Position numbers and translations under genes: made by a program. 64,000 nt of DNA from JAXLVB01 sp046329195. GTDB taxonomy: Bacteria; Bacteroidota; Bacteroidia; Cytophagales; Spirosomataceae. Position 1 is the first letter of the stretch; every line of letters begins with the position of its first letter. Shown here one piece after another: positions 1-8,495 of this stretch. The stretch covers positions 806,001-870,000 of the forward strand of contig JAXLVB010000001.1 in NCBI GenBank assembly GCA_046329195.1. The letters are read 5' to 3'. Under the pieces are notes generated by a model. That model was not told where the DNA came from. It searched no databases and saw only the letters and a program-made list of their open reading frames with translations.

Positions 1-1133
1 AGCTGATATTCACCACCTTCGTCCGAAAACCAGCTGATATACTTGCCATCGGGCGACCAGGCAGGGTCTCGGTCGGCAGTACCAGTGCTATTGGTCAGGT
101 TGCGGGCGTCGCCTTTTTTGGCAGGTAGCGTCACGATTTCGCCACGAGCCGATATGGCTACTCTTTTGCCTGTTGGCGAAATAGAAATAGCATCAATATT
201 TCGTTCTACTTTTACCCAGTGTGGGCGTGTCCACGGAAATTCTCCGTTGACCGTAATCGTCATTTTTTCAGGTTTGTCTGTTCCCGCTTTGAGTTTGTAA
301 AGGTAGCCACCATTCTCAAAAATCAACATCCCGTTGGCACCTTCAAGGTTTTTACAGTCAAATTCTTTGAAAAAAGTTACTTGCTTCAGCTGCTTAGTTT
401 GGGTGTCGTAAACCCAAATGTTCATGCCAAAATCACGGTCCGACAGAAAGTAGATTAGATTATCGAACCAAACAGGGCAGATGTCACGACTGTTTTCCCA
501 AGGCATTTTTTCAACAGCCATCGTCTGTAGGTCTATCAAGCGCAAGGGTGTATTTTGGCCACCTCTGTAGTTTCTGAATTCGTCTTCCCAAGGCATGATT
601 TCTTCATAAACAAATTGCTTACCATTGGGCGAGAATTTTCCATCCACTGCCCTCGGAACGGCAAACCCTACGGGCATTCCGCCTTTTACCGAAACTGTCC
701 ATAACTGGTCAGGAAGTTGGTACGGCACTCGCTCTCGACCTGACGCAAAGAGGACACTGGTGCCGTCGGGCGTCCAGCCTACTACCATGTCGGGGCTGGG
801 GTGCCACGTCAGACGAAGTGGTTCACCACCTTCGATAGGAACCGTGAAGACGTCGGTATTGCCATCGTATTGCCCCGAAAAGGCTAATGTTTTGCCGTCG
901 GGTGAGAAATGGGGTCTTGATTCTACGCCAGCGTAGGTGGTGAGGCGTTTTACATTGGAGCCATCTTGATTGGCGAGCCAAATATCTCCCCCATAAACAA
1001 AGGCAATATGAGTGGCACTAATGGCTGGATTGCGAAGAAGGCGGGTGTCTTGGGCTTGTGTTTGTTGAACAAACCACAGGAAAAAAAACAGACAGCTTAT
1101 CTGTCTGAACAGGCGTTGGGTTGCAGGGTGCAT
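1..1133 (-). CDS. Tricorn-like S41 peptidase, N-terminal propeller part (partial)
   Basis: The reverse strand is open from an ATG at 1133 to the left edge, giving 377 codons of the N-terminal part. The start MHPATQRLFR is followed by a hydrophobic stretch ending in QTQAQD, which reads as a signal peptide, so the product should be periplasmic. After it come repeated beta-propeller blades of the WD40-like/TolB/tricorn kind, such as HFSPDGKTLAFSGQYDG, GWTPDGTSVLFAS, KFSPNGKQFVYEE and AWSPDGKYISWFSDEGG. In tricorn-type proteases this propeller precedes a PDZ and an S41 catalytic domain, which would lie beyond the edge. A TolB-like or amidohydrolase fusion is possible because the catalytic part is not visible. 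The blade motifs are seen; the family is inferred. Confidence 0.85.
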   Translation of the reverse strand, partial: MHPATQRLFRQISCLFFFLWFVQQTQAQDTRLLRNPAISATHIAFVYGGDIWLANQDGSNVKRLTTYAGVESRPHFSPDGKTLAFSGQYDGNTDVFTVPIEGGEPLRLTWHPSPDMVVGWTPDGTSVLFASGRERVPYQLPDQLWTVSVKGGMPVGFAVPRAVDGKFSPNGKQFVYEEIMPWEDEFRNYRGGQNTPLRLIDLQTMAVEKMPWENSRDICPVWFDNLIYFLSDRDFGMNIWVYDTQTKQLKQVTFFKEFDCKNLEGANGMLIFENGGYLYKLKAGTDKPEKMTITVNGEFPWTRPHWVKVERNIDAISISPTGKRVAISARGEIVTLPAKKGDARNLTNSTGTADRDPAWSPDGKYISWFSDEGGEYQ

Positions 1134-1501
1134 AGAGGACAGTATAAGATACGGAATAAAAGTACGTGTGTTGCCAAAGATAGCAAGAAACCGATTCAAT
1201 CGTTGAAATTACTTCCGGTGAGCCGTTTCCAACAGGCATTTTGTAGGTAATACGTGTAGGGCAGGCAGAAACACGTTACTAAATCGACAAACGTAAATTT
1301 TCCTGATTTTTCTTGCGAAAAAGAAAAATACCACTATACTTGCAAAAAAGTTTTTTCAGCAGCCCAAACTTTGGTTTTATTCTAACTACTCCACTAATTC
1401 TTTAGTGATGTAGTCTTTTTTTCTTTCCTTAATTGTATTGGGCTAACTTACATTCTTCATAGATTTTCGAATCATTAGTCAGCCCCTAAAGATGTGCGGT
1501 T
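1134..1501. other. Intergenic region between divergent genes
   Basis: This is 368 bp between a leftward protease gene and a rightward membrane-protein gene. It must hold the promoters of both. A TACGTTTG box on the minus strand (1288-1295 region) fits the Bacteroidota -7 consensus TAnnTTTG, but no TTG at proper spacing was found. No RNA gene or strong hairpin was recognised. Confidence 0.4.
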
Positions 1502-2785
1502 ATGCTGTATTTCATTTTTATCGTTCCTACAATAATGGCATTAGTCTCATTCGGACTCAATAATAATCCTAATTTACAAGACAGGGTTAAGAATTCATTA
1601 CGGCTTTTTCTTGTCATTTTTCCTATTTTTTTTGCACTTTGGTTATTTGTTCCCCTTTTCTTTTTTAGTCAAGAAAAAGATACCTATTTAACCGAAATCC
1701 TAAATAAAACCAGTATTCCGCCAACATTGGCGACTATTGTTGCAATTATTTGTGCGTTAGTTTCTGTGGGTATTGTTTGGAATGGTAAGCTGGTTAATAG
1801 TCCAATGAGGTTGATTATAGCCAATGCTATCCCTACTATTTTCTTTCTTACTTTACAGTTTTTTGTGCCTAATATTGCTAAAGGTTGCGTCGTAACAAAC
1901 CCTGCTACAGGCTTGGACGAAGATTGTGATTGCGATTATGCAGATGGTATTCATGCAAAGTATAACCAGCCTATCCGAAAAAAAAATAGCGCACTCAATC
2001 GGGTTAATGCTAATGAAAACACTGTCTTCTTTTCAAAAGATGGTAGATCCCTCTTCTATTACTCACAGGATGCGAGTGGCAAGATTGACATTTTTGACCA
2101 GTTGGGTACTACCCCACAAGGTAATACCACCCAACCCGTAACCAGAGAGATTGTACAAAAATATCTGAGTCAAATTAATCAAAAAACCAGTCAGCCACAA
2201 GCAAACGTTGAGAAGCAAACGCAGGAAACAGAACCATCAGTTTCCCAACACGTAAGTGACTCGAAACCGAGCGTTCAAGAACAAGCTAAACAACAAGTTC
2301 AAGAGCCTCCTCGCTATGTTAATCTTATTGCCAATCCATCTTTTGAGAATTTGCCTAATAGCCAAGAAATTGTGGTAGTTGCGGTTAATGGCGATAACCA
2401 AATTGAATCTGGTTTGGCAAGCCAAATAGCAGCTACGTTTAAGAATAAAGGTTATAGGGCTACTTCGGCATTTTTTAAAAGTAGCTTTGTTGGCGATGGT
2501 CATTTTGAAGATATGTATCAAGATGGACAAGAATTGGTACGAGCAATAGGGCTATCTAACTACGCTGATAAGGTTTGTTTAGTCAAATATAATGTAAAGA
2601 CTCGCCCGAATGACTATGGACAAACCACCGCAGATGCCAGTTTACAAATCCATGTACTTTCTACTTCAAACGGCCGGGTAAATGATAGTATCTCGCTGAC
2701 TGAGAGCGGCTTTGGCTTCACCGAGTTTGAGGCAAAAAACACAGTAATTCAAAAACTTATCCAACGATTATCCTCCCAATTATGA
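1502..2785 (+). CDS. Membrane protein of unknown function with extracytoplasmic C-terminal domain
   Basis: The 427-residue product starts with four hydrophobic segments at about residues 1-18, 33-57, 75-95 and 101-122. A Cys-rich patch (DEDCDCDYADG, about residue 139) follows. Next is a Gln/Ser/Pro-rich low-complexity linker at about residues 220-275. The C-terminal alpha/beta domain begins near VVVAVNGDNQIESGL and has the look of a LptE/FlgO/CsgG-like nucleation or assembly domain, but I do not recognise a named family. The stop codon overlaps the next start as ATGA, so the two genes are translationally coupled. Its partner is CsgG/FlgO-like, which suggests an envelope role. The function is not known. 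Confidence 0.75.
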   Translation: MLYFIFIVPTIMALVSFGLNNNPNLQDRVKNSLRLFLVIFPIFFALWLFVPLFFFSQEKDTYLTEILNKTSIPPTLATIVAIICALVSVGIVWNGKLVNSPMRLIIANAIPTIFFLTLQFFVPNIAKGCVVTNPATGLDEDCDCDYADGIHAKYNQPIRKKNSALNRVNANENTVFFSKDGRSLFYYSQDASGKIDIFDQLGTTPQGNTTQPVTREIVQKYLSQINQKTSQPQANVEKQTQETEPSVSQHVSDSKPSVQEQAKQQVQEPPRYVNLIANPSFENLPNSQEIVVVAVNGDNQIESGLASQIAATFKNKGYRATSAFFKSSFVGDGHFEDMYQDGQELVRAIGLSNYADKVCLVKYNVKTRPNDYGQTTADASLQIHVLSTSNGRVNDSISLTESGFGFTEFEAKNTVIQKLIQRLSSQL

Positions 2786-3654
2786 AAAAATTACTCCTCC
2801 TTTCAGTTGTTTTTATCTGCTTAGGGTTAGACGCTACCGCCCAAGAGGAATTTGATAATAAGTTAAGTGCTGTTTCTAATGATATTGCTACCAAACTCAA
2901 TAACAAGGGCATCAAAACAGTAGCCGTTTCTACATTCACGAATCTTGATGGGCAAGTTACTCATTTGGGTAAGTACATTGCCGAAGAATTTTCGGTTAAT
3001 CTTTCCAATTCCTCAGGTAGTTTTGCTCTGATGGACAGGAATCATCTCCAACAGATTTTGGCAGAACATAAACTCAAATCTGATGGGTTGATTGATCCAG
3101 CTACTGCCAAAGAACTTGGCAAATGGGTAAATGTGGATGCCATTGTAATTGGAACCATTGAAGTATTGACTGAGAAAGTACGCTTAGTTGTCAAGGTTTT
3201 AGACATAAAAACGACATTTATCATTGGTGCTTCCAGAGGCGATTTGCCTATGACACCCAGTATTATCAAGATTATTAACTCTTCCTCAAGTACACCTGAA
3301 ATCACGAAGCCAGTAGAACCCACACCTGGTACTGGTGGTGGTACTCAGGCTTCTAAAAATAAAAATTGTCAAGCGGCTGATACAGGTGATATTTGTTTTC
3401 AAAATAATACAAATAGAGAATACAACGTAGTGATTGTTTTAGATCTTAATAAAGAATATGATATAGTATGGGGGGGTACTAACAATAAGTACATTAATCT
3501 TAAATCAGGAGAAAAAAAATATTTTTATGACTTAAAAAGTGGTTCTCATTCATATATGGTTAGTGAACCGGTAATATCAGGTTATCCAAAACCGTATACA
3601 TACGGAGCAATCTACATCGAACAATGCCAATCCAAAACTTTTGACATCAAATGA
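2782..3654 (+). CDS. CsgG/FlgO-like secreted protein
   Basis: The 290-residue product has a clear signal peptide (MKKLLLLSVVFICLGLDATAQ). Residues about 25-165 resemble the FlgO/CsgG N-terminal fold: KTVAVSTFTNLDG, then FALMDRNHLQQILAEHKL, then AKELGKWVNVDAIVIGTIE. The pattern of curated small-molecule or amyloid-secretion CsgG relatives is the same, namely a strand, a 'DR..L..IL.E' helix and 'G..DAI..G'. A Ser/Thr/Pro/Gly linker (about 172-195) leads to a separate C-terminal domain with a pair of Cys residues that I do not recognise. The gene overlaps both neighbours by ATGA, so all three are probably made as one unit in the periplasm or outer membrane. Confidence 0.75.
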   Translation: MKKLLLLSVVFICLGLDATAQEEFDNKLSAVSNDIATKLNNKGIKTVAVSTFTNLDGQVTHLGKYIAEEFSVNLSNSSGSFALMDRNHLQQILAEHKLKSDGLIDPATAKELGKWVNVDAIVIGTIEVLTEKVRLVVKVLDIKTTFIIGASRGDLPMTPSIIKIINSSSSTPEITKPVEPTPGTGGGTQASKNKNCQAADTGDICFQNNTNREYNVVIVLDLNKEYDIVWGGTNNKYINLKSGEKKYFYDLKSGSHSYMVSEPVISGYPKPYTYGAIYIEQCQSKTFDIK

Positions 3655-3809
3655 TTTACCGTATCGTATTGGTGGTTTACATTATTGCTTGCTTGGGGGC
3701 GGCTTTTTTATACATCAAATTTGATAAAGATGATGATATGCCCACCATCTTCCGAAAGTTATTTAAAGTATGTTTGCTTATCATTTTTGTGACTCCTTTT
3801 GGAATGTAA
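3651..3809 (+). CDS. 52-residue small membrane protein
   Basis: This short reading frame begins at the ATG that overlaps the upstream TGA (ATGA) and ends at TAA 3807-3809. The product, starting MIYRIVLVVYIIACLGAAFL, has two hydrophobic helices at about residues 4-21 and 37-51, separated by a charged FDKDDDMPT loop. The overlap arrangement, identical to that between the two preceding genes, is the main reason to call it real. No family was recognised. It may anchor or regulate the complex formed by the upstream products, but that is inference. Confidence 0.6.
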   Translation: MIYRIVLVVYIIACLGAAFLYIKFDKDDDMPTIFRKLFKVCLLIIFVTPFGM

Positions 3810-4014
3810 CTATATGAAAAACGTAACCCGAAAGAACCTCCTCATACTCTTTGAGGTTAGCTTTAACCCTTGATATGTGTTACAGCTACTACGCCCTGTG
3901 GTCTACTGACGATATTGCTAACTTGACCCCATCGGGCAAGAAACCAATCTAACAAATAAAAACGGCGATGCTGGAAACCGAATAGAGTGAGCGTAACTAA
4001 ATTACCTTTACAAT

Positions 4015-4218
4015 ATGTCGAAAATTATTGCCCGTTACAAAGAAGATTGCGGTTGTAGAAGATGTTCAACTTGGGCTGAAATCACAGAATATAAATGTGG
4101 TTGTGTCACAGTAGAAATATTTGATGATAGAGATCCTTGCGATGAATGCACCGATTTTAGTGGTAAGCGAGAATACTGTGGACAATCTGGACATCCATAC
4201 GGACATGACGACGACTAA
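4015..4218 (+). CDS. Small Cys-rich protein, possible zinc binder
   Basis: The 67-residue product starts MSKIIARYKEDCGCRRC and holds eight cysteines in the order CxCxxC, CxC, CxxC and a single C, with an acidic HPYGHDDD tail. The spacing suggests metal coordination, but no named family was recognised. It lacks a signal peptide. It sits alone, 205 bp after the membrane operon and before a strong terminator at 4358. A short gene with biased composition could be spurious, though the regular Cys pairs argue for a real protein. Confidence 0.5.
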   Translation: MSKIIARYKEDCGCRRCSTWAEITEYKCGCVTVEIFDDRDPCDECTDFSGKREYCGQSGHPYGHDDD

Positions 4219-4357
4219 TATCTCGCCCTGTTATAAAATTTACGAACAACCAATAAAGAAAGACACAGTACGTTATTAGATAAACAAATAAGCTTTCCTG
4301 TCAGCTGTTTCTCACCTAACAAGTTCTTGTGCATAGGCAACATGTGGGCAGCTTTAC

Positions 4358-4404
4358 ACTCCTTCTCCAGGGTACGTGCGCTTGGAGAAGGAGTAGCCTT
4401 TTTT
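4358..4404 (+). terminator. Rho-independent terminator
   Basis: A perfect 12-bp stem (4358-4369 with 4383-4394) has a 13-nt loop and is followed by a run of six T on the plus strand at 4399-4404. It should end transcripts of the small Cys-rich gene and overlaps the 3' end of the convergent aminotransferase gene. Confidence 0.75.
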
Positions 4405-5680
4405 ACTTCTTAGCAATGGCTGTCAGGGCCTCTACGAGTTTGTCTAAATCTTGAAGGGACGTATAGACGTGTGGCGTGATGCGTACGCCATCTACTTGCT
4501 CCCAGGCAATGGGCGAGGTATGGATTTTGTACTTGCTAAACAACTGGCTTTCGATTTCGCCGGCTTTCATACCCTCGATGCCTACGTGCGCCAAAGCGCA
4601 CGAAAACTGTGGCTTTAGGGAGGTATTGAGCTGAATTTTGGGCAATTTGACAACTTTTTCGGCCCAGTAATTTTTTAGGTAGCGCAAGCGGGCTTCTTTG
4701 CGAGCATTGCCAATGGCCTGCTGAAAGCGAATGGCCTGTCCAATGGCTTGCTCAATGAAAAACGGTCGTGTTCCTAAATTTTCAAACTTACGGATGTTCT
4801 CCGACTTGGGTTCGCCGTTAGGAATCAATGGAAAAATATCTCTGATTTTGTCGCTTTTGATGTAAAGCAGCCCCGTGCCAATGGGTGCTGAGAGCCATTT
4901 GTGAAGGCTGGTGCCGAAGTAGTCGCAGCCTAAATCAGGGATTTTGTAATCGAGTTGGGCAAAGGTATGAGCGCCATCTACCACTACCTCGATGCCTCGC
5001 TTGTGGGCTTCGTCAGCAATTTTCCGAACGGGTAATAACTGCCCCGTCCAGTTAATCATGTGGGTAAGATGAACGATTCGGGTACGACTTGTAAACTTTT
5101 CAACATACTTATTCACCATGAGTTGCTCGTTTTCGATGGGAAGCGCCAAATCGACATAACTGAGCTTGATGCCGTCTCGAAACTCCCGCTGACGCCAGGC
5201 GTGTAGCATATTGGGGTAGTCGTAGCGGCTGAGTACCACCTCATCACCCTTTTGAAGCGATAACCCCAAAATCACCGCATCTAAGGCTTCGGTAGCGTTT
5301 CGCTGAATAGCCAGCTCGTCGGGGCTGGTGCCAGCCAAGTGCGCCAGTTGTTCTCGCAGGGGCTCACGGCCTTGATCCATGATTCGCCACATAAAATAAC
5401 TCGGTGCTTCGTTGGCGTATCGGTGGTAGCGCTCCATGGCATCTTGCACAACCTTGGGCGAAGGACTCACGCCGCCGTTGTTGAGGTTGATAATCGTAGG
5501 TGAAACGGTGTATGATTCGGCAATGGAAGCCCAAAAATCTTCGTCTTGCGCAATTTGTTCGGGCGAAAGATGGGCTTTTTCGGTAGCTAATCGGTCTAAG
5601 TACGCCGCAGAAAGTGGCTTTAGATTGGGGATAAGTGCCAATGAAGACGCCTGTCGCAAAAAATTCCGACGTGAAGACAT
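4403..5680 (-). CDS. Aminotransferase class V family protein, exported (Tat-like signal)
   Basis: The 425-residue product belongs to the PLP-dependent class V fold (cysteine desulfurase / isopenicillin-N epimerase-like). The likely PLP lysine is K261 in GTSLHKWLSAPIG. D235 and H238 in VVVDGAHTF are the usual cofactor contacts. The N-terminus, MSSRRNFLRQASSLALIP, matches a twin-arginine signal (SRRxFLR), so the enzyme is probably exported folded with PLP. The substrate is unknown. Isopenicillin-N-epimerase-like annotations are common for this subgroup but say little about the reaction. It stands alone, ending against a convergent terminator. Confidence 0.88.
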   Translation of the reverse strand: MSSRRNFLRQASSLALIPNLKPLSAAYLDRLATEKAHLSPEQIAQDEDFWASIAESYTVSPTIINLNNGGVSPSPKVVQDAMERYHRYANEAPSYFMWRIMDQGREPLREQLAHLAGTSPDELAIQRNATEALDAVILGLSLQKGDEVVLSRYDYPNMLHAWRQREFRDGIKLSYVDLALPIENEQLMVNKYVEKFTSRTRIVHLTHMINWTGQLLPVRKIADEAHKRGIEVVVDGAHTFAQLDYKIPDLGCDYFGTSLHKWLSAPIGTGLLYIKSDKIRDIFPLIPNGEPKSENIRKFENLGTRPFFIEQAIGQAIRFQQAIGNARKEARLRYLKNYWAEKVVKLPKIQLNTSLKPQFSCALAHVGIEGMKAGEIESQLFSKYKIHTSPIAWEQVDGVRITPHVYTSLQDLDKLVEALTAIAKK

Positions 5681-5851
5681 ACGTTTAATGATAAATTTGA
5701 AGTAATTGGGTTAGAAAACGCTGAATAGTGTTGAATCTACGGCTGATTAGCCGTATTTCTTTGACCCTCAACAGTCTGGGGTTTCTAAGGTAAAAATATT
5801 TTAAGTACAAGCCAAACGTTCGTATTAAATTTGTGAAAATAATCTGTTCTT

Positions 5852-6451
5852 ATGTCGCTTACCCTAATTTTTGTACTCATTACCGCTGTGATAAGTGTGT
5901 ATGGTTTCAACAATGAGTCGCTTAAGTACCGCTGGAGTATGAATCCAGCGAGCATTACTCGGCACGGTGAATATTGGCGTTTCTTGTCGTCGGGTTTTAT
6001 TCACGCCGACTGGATGCACCTGCTTTTCAACATGGTTGCGCTGTATTCGTTTGGTCAGTTGCTCGAATATACCATTGGGCCTACTTACTTTTTGCCATTG
6101 TATCTACTGGGAATTGTGGTGTCTGACCTCCCTACCTATTTTAAAAATCGGAATAATAGCTATTACAGTTCGCTGGGGGCTTCGGGTGGGGTATCGGCGG
6201 TGGTGTTTGCCGGAATCATGTTTTATCCATTGACGCCTATTTATCTGTTTTTTATACCGATTGGTATCCCGGGGTTTATATTTGGCGCTTTGTATATTTT
6301 TTATTCGTATTACGAAGCTCGCCGAGGAGGCGGACATATCAACCATAGTGCTCACTTGTGGGGAGCCTTGTTTGGTATAGCGTTTGTTGTGCTACTGTTT
6401 CCATCGGCCATTCCGAGCTTTATCGAGCAAATTGTCTCCTGGAGACTCTAA
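5852..6451 (+). CDS. Rhomboid family intramembrane serine protease
   Basis: The 199-residue product has six hydrophobic segments, the minimal rhomboid core. The catalytic serine is S111 in GASGGVSAV and the catalytic histidine H168 in HSAHLWGALFG. The HxxxN oxyanion motif is HLLFN at about 56-60. Rhomboids cleave transmembrane segments of membrane proteins within the bilayer. The substrate is unknown. A TAAATTTG box (5826-5833) 18 bp before the start fits the Bacteroidota -7 consensus. A LytTR membrane regulator begins 18 bp downstream and is probably cotranscribed. Confidence 0.95.
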   Translation: MSLTLIFVLITAVISVYGFNNESLKYRWSMNPASITRHGEYWRFLSSGFIHADWMHLLFNMVALYSFGQLLEYTIGPTYFLPLYLLGIVVSDLPTYFKNRNNSYYSSLGASGGVSAVVFAGIMFYPLTPIYLFFIPIGIPGFIFGALYIFYSYYEARRGGGHINHSAHLWGALFGIAFVVLLFPSAIPSFIEQIVSWRL

Positions 6452-6469
6452 TGACCTCTTCTGAATACG

Positions 6470-7327
6470 ATGCTAAAGTATTTACGCCAACCCTACGTAG
6501 TTCCTGAGGCTGGGGCCAGTGCCTTCTGGACAGCAGTAGGAGCTGGGCTATTTGTGGGGGGATTTTTAGCGGTTTTTCAACCATTTGGAGCTTATGAGTG
6601 GGTATATGCTTACAAAATCCATTTTTTGTTGGGTTTTGGCGGGGTCACTACGCTCATTCTGCTGGTCAATTCGTTCGTGATTCCTCGCATTGCTCCTCAT
6701 TGGTTTCTCGAAAAAAACTGGACCGTTGGCTCAGCTATTCTGAATGGCCTTTGGAACCTCCTGAGTATCGGCATTGGCAATTATGTTTATACGGGTTTGT
6801 GGTTTTACCAAGAATCGTCTTTTCATGTTTCACAACTGGTATTTATGATTTTTGCCACGGTGTTGGTCGGGATTTTTCCAGCTACAGGCATTACATTGTT
6901 TGGTTATTTCCGAAAACTCAAAAAATACCAACATCCTCCACAACCCGACCGCCTCAGTGCCGCCGAAATCGAGCATGATGCCGAACTGACGATTACGCTC
7001 GTGGCCGAAAACGAAAAAGACCGAGTGACGGTATCGGCCTTGGCTTTGCTGTATATCGAATCGGCGGATAACTACTCCGAAATTGTGTTTTTGAAAGAAG
7101 GCAACATCCAGCAAGAACTCATCAGAAGTAGCCTAAGCCGCCTCGAAACGCAGCTTCCACAGGACTTTATTGTACGGTGCCATCGTTCGTACATTGTCAA
7201 CTTGCACAAAGTACAATCAGTGTCAGGCAATGCCCAAGGCTATAAATTTCATTTGGCCGAAACCCCTCTTGCCATTCCTGTGGCTCGCAAATACGCTGAT
7301 ATTGTAACGAGGCATTTTAAAAAATAA
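6470..7327 (+). CDS. Membrane-bound LytTR transcriptional regulator
   Basis: The 285-residue product has four hydrophobic segments in its first 155 residues and a LytTR DNA-binding domain from about 185 to the end. The conserved LytTR features are visible: LLYIESADNYSEI, RSSLSRLE, FIVRCHRSYIVNL and PVARKYADI. It lacks a receiver domain, so the membrane part may sense an envelope or lipid signal directly. It follows the rhomboid gene with an 18-bp gap. Coupling of an intramembrane protease with a membrane-tethered regulator is suggestive, but no cleavage relation is shown by the sequence. Confidence 0.92.
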   Translation: MLKYLRQPYVVPEAGASAFWTAVGAGLFVGGFLAVFQPFGAYEWVYAYKIHFLLGFGGVTTLILLVNSFVIPRIAPHWFLEKNWTVGSAILNGLWNLLSIGIGNYVYTGLWFYQESSFHVSQLVFMIFATVLVGIFPATGITLFGYFRKLKKYQHPPQPDRLSAAEIEHDAELTITLVAENEKDRVTVSALALLYIESADNYSEIVFLKEGNIQQELIRSSLSRLETQLPQDFIVRCHRSYIVNLHKVQSVSGNAQGYKFHLAETPLAIPVARKYADIVTRHFKK

Positions 7328-7345
7328 CCATTTACCAAAACAAAT

Positions 7346-7368
7346 AAGGCGAGGGGTTGCCTCGCCTT
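7346..7368. terminator. Bidirectional terminator between convergent genes
   Basis: A perfect 9-bp GC-rich stem (7346-7354 with 7360-7368) has a 5-nt loop. In the leftward direction it is followed by a T-rich tract, so it should end the outer-membrane barrel gene. It also lies just after the LytTR gene stop. Confidence 0.7.
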
Positions 7369-7399
7369 GTGAGTGGGGTTGTTGGAGAATTCCCAATTC

Positions 7400-7999
7400 T
7401 TAAAATCCGTAACTTAAATACACTTGGAAGCCTGAATTCCGGAGCTGGAACACATCCGAAAAATTGAGGTTATTGGTGATGCTAAAGTCTTTGTTGATGT
7501 TATTGAGACCTAATTGATAACGGCCACCTACGGCTACGCCATCTGCTACCTTCAGCTCTACACCAGCAATGCCACTGACATCTACTTTCTGAAAAGCGTT
7601 GTCGTACGACACCGAGAACAAATCATTGAGTACGCCGATGCGGGCGTTGGCCAAGTAACTTACTTGAGGCCCTACCAATAAGGCTGCTTTTTCATGTACT
7701 TGGAGTTTTACTAATACAGGAGCTTGTAGATAGTGTAAGCCGATGCTTCCAACTCCACCTACTTTGAAGCCTTGACGAGAATACAAAAACTCTGGCTGAA
7801 GACCTATCTTATCTGAAAGCTTGATGTCGTTGATTACGATACCAGCGTGAAAGCCTTGTGCTGGTTTGAACAAGTTGCCCGGCTCTGGCGACGCAATAAC
7901 GTCTGATTGGGTAAAGCCTGCCTTGAGGCTAAACGACTGAGCAAATACACCAAAAGAGAGTGCAACAAGGGCAATGGTTAGGGTTACTTTCGTTTTCAT
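7400..7999 (-). CDS. Outer-membrane beta-barrel protein (PorT-like)
   Basis: The 199-residue product has a cleavable signal (MKTKVTLTIALVALSFGVFAQ) and alternating hydrophobic strands ending in an aromatic C-terminus (YLSYGF), the signature of small outer-membrane barrels in Bacteroidota. Motifs such as LKAGFTQSD, HAGIVINDIKLSDKIGLQPE and VGGRYQLGLNNI fit the PorT/outer-membrane beta-barrel domain family. No binding partner can be read from it. It is a single-gene unit, flanked by a terminator downstream and about 220 bp of AT-rich DNA upstream. Confidence 0.88.
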   Translation of the reverse strand: MKTKVTLTIALVALSFGVFAQSFSLKAGFTQSDVIASPEPGNLFKPAQGFHAGIVINDIKLSDKIGLQPEFLYSRQGFKVGGVGSIGLHYLQAPVLVKLQVHEKAALLVGPQVSYLANARIGVLNDLFSVSYDNAFQKVDVSGIAGVELKVADGVAVGGRYQLGLNNINKDFSITNNLNFSDVFQLRNSGFQVYLSYGF

Positions 8000-8217
8000 G
8001 TTTGTAAGAGTTGGGGGTTATTGAACCGTTTCTGAACTTTAAACGATAAACCTCCTCTTACGTTTCTTAATGAAAAGTTAAGCCTTGTTAACAAGTGTTA
8101 AAAGTGTAGATGGGGGAATAGAGACTGGTTATTAGTGATTGGTATTTTTATAAGTAATCGTTTGATAATCAAAATAATAAACTGGTTTTTGACAAAAAAA
8201 TTAGCCTATTGAACGTA

Positions 8218-8487
8218 TCAAAAAAGTGATGAGTTGGAGGGTGACGTTAGATACTGTTCGATAATCCAGTCTTCGGCAAAGCGGGGTTCTACTTCGCCAA
8301 GTGTACAAATATAAGCTTCGGCAGCACCTTGAAGGTCTTTTCTGAATACGTGATAACCTTCGCCTTGAAAAGCCACTGCTTCCAAAGGTGATTTCGACAA
8401 AATAGCTTGGCGTTCGGCAGAGGTTAGTTGCCGTATTCGCTTTTTTAAGGCTCGCTTTGCCCAATATCGTCGCAGGCTTGCCAGCAT
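8218..8487 (-). CDS. Small conserved hypothetical protein
   Basis: The 89-residue product starts MLASLRRYWAKRALKKRI, a basic amphipathic beginning, and continues into a mixed fold (VAFQGEGYHVFRKDLQG). It lies 8 bp after the stop of the thioredoxin-fold gene on the same strand and is probably cotranscribed. No family was recognised. An overlapping frame (8201-8464) was judged a shadow because its composition is Arg/Cys-rich and it starts inside this gene. Confidence 0.6.
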   Translation of the reverse strand: MLASLRRYWAKRALKKRIRQLTSAERQAILSKSPLEAVAFQGEGYHVFRKDLQGAAEAYICTLGEVEPRFAEDWIIEQYLTSPSNSSLF

Positions 8488-8495
8488 AGGTGAGG

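Noticed and set aside
1018..1239. A minus-strand frame overlapping the tricorn-like gene start
   Set aside because: It is in another frame; the propeller-containing frame from 1133 fits a signal peptide and continues to the edge.
4015..4404. CRISPR or repeat array near the terminator
   Set aside because: Only one inverted repeat exists and no spaced direct repeats were seen anywhere in the window.
8201..8464. An alternative frame over the small protein at 8218
   Set aside because: Arg/Cys-rich composition and its placement inside the adjacent gene mark it as a shadow.
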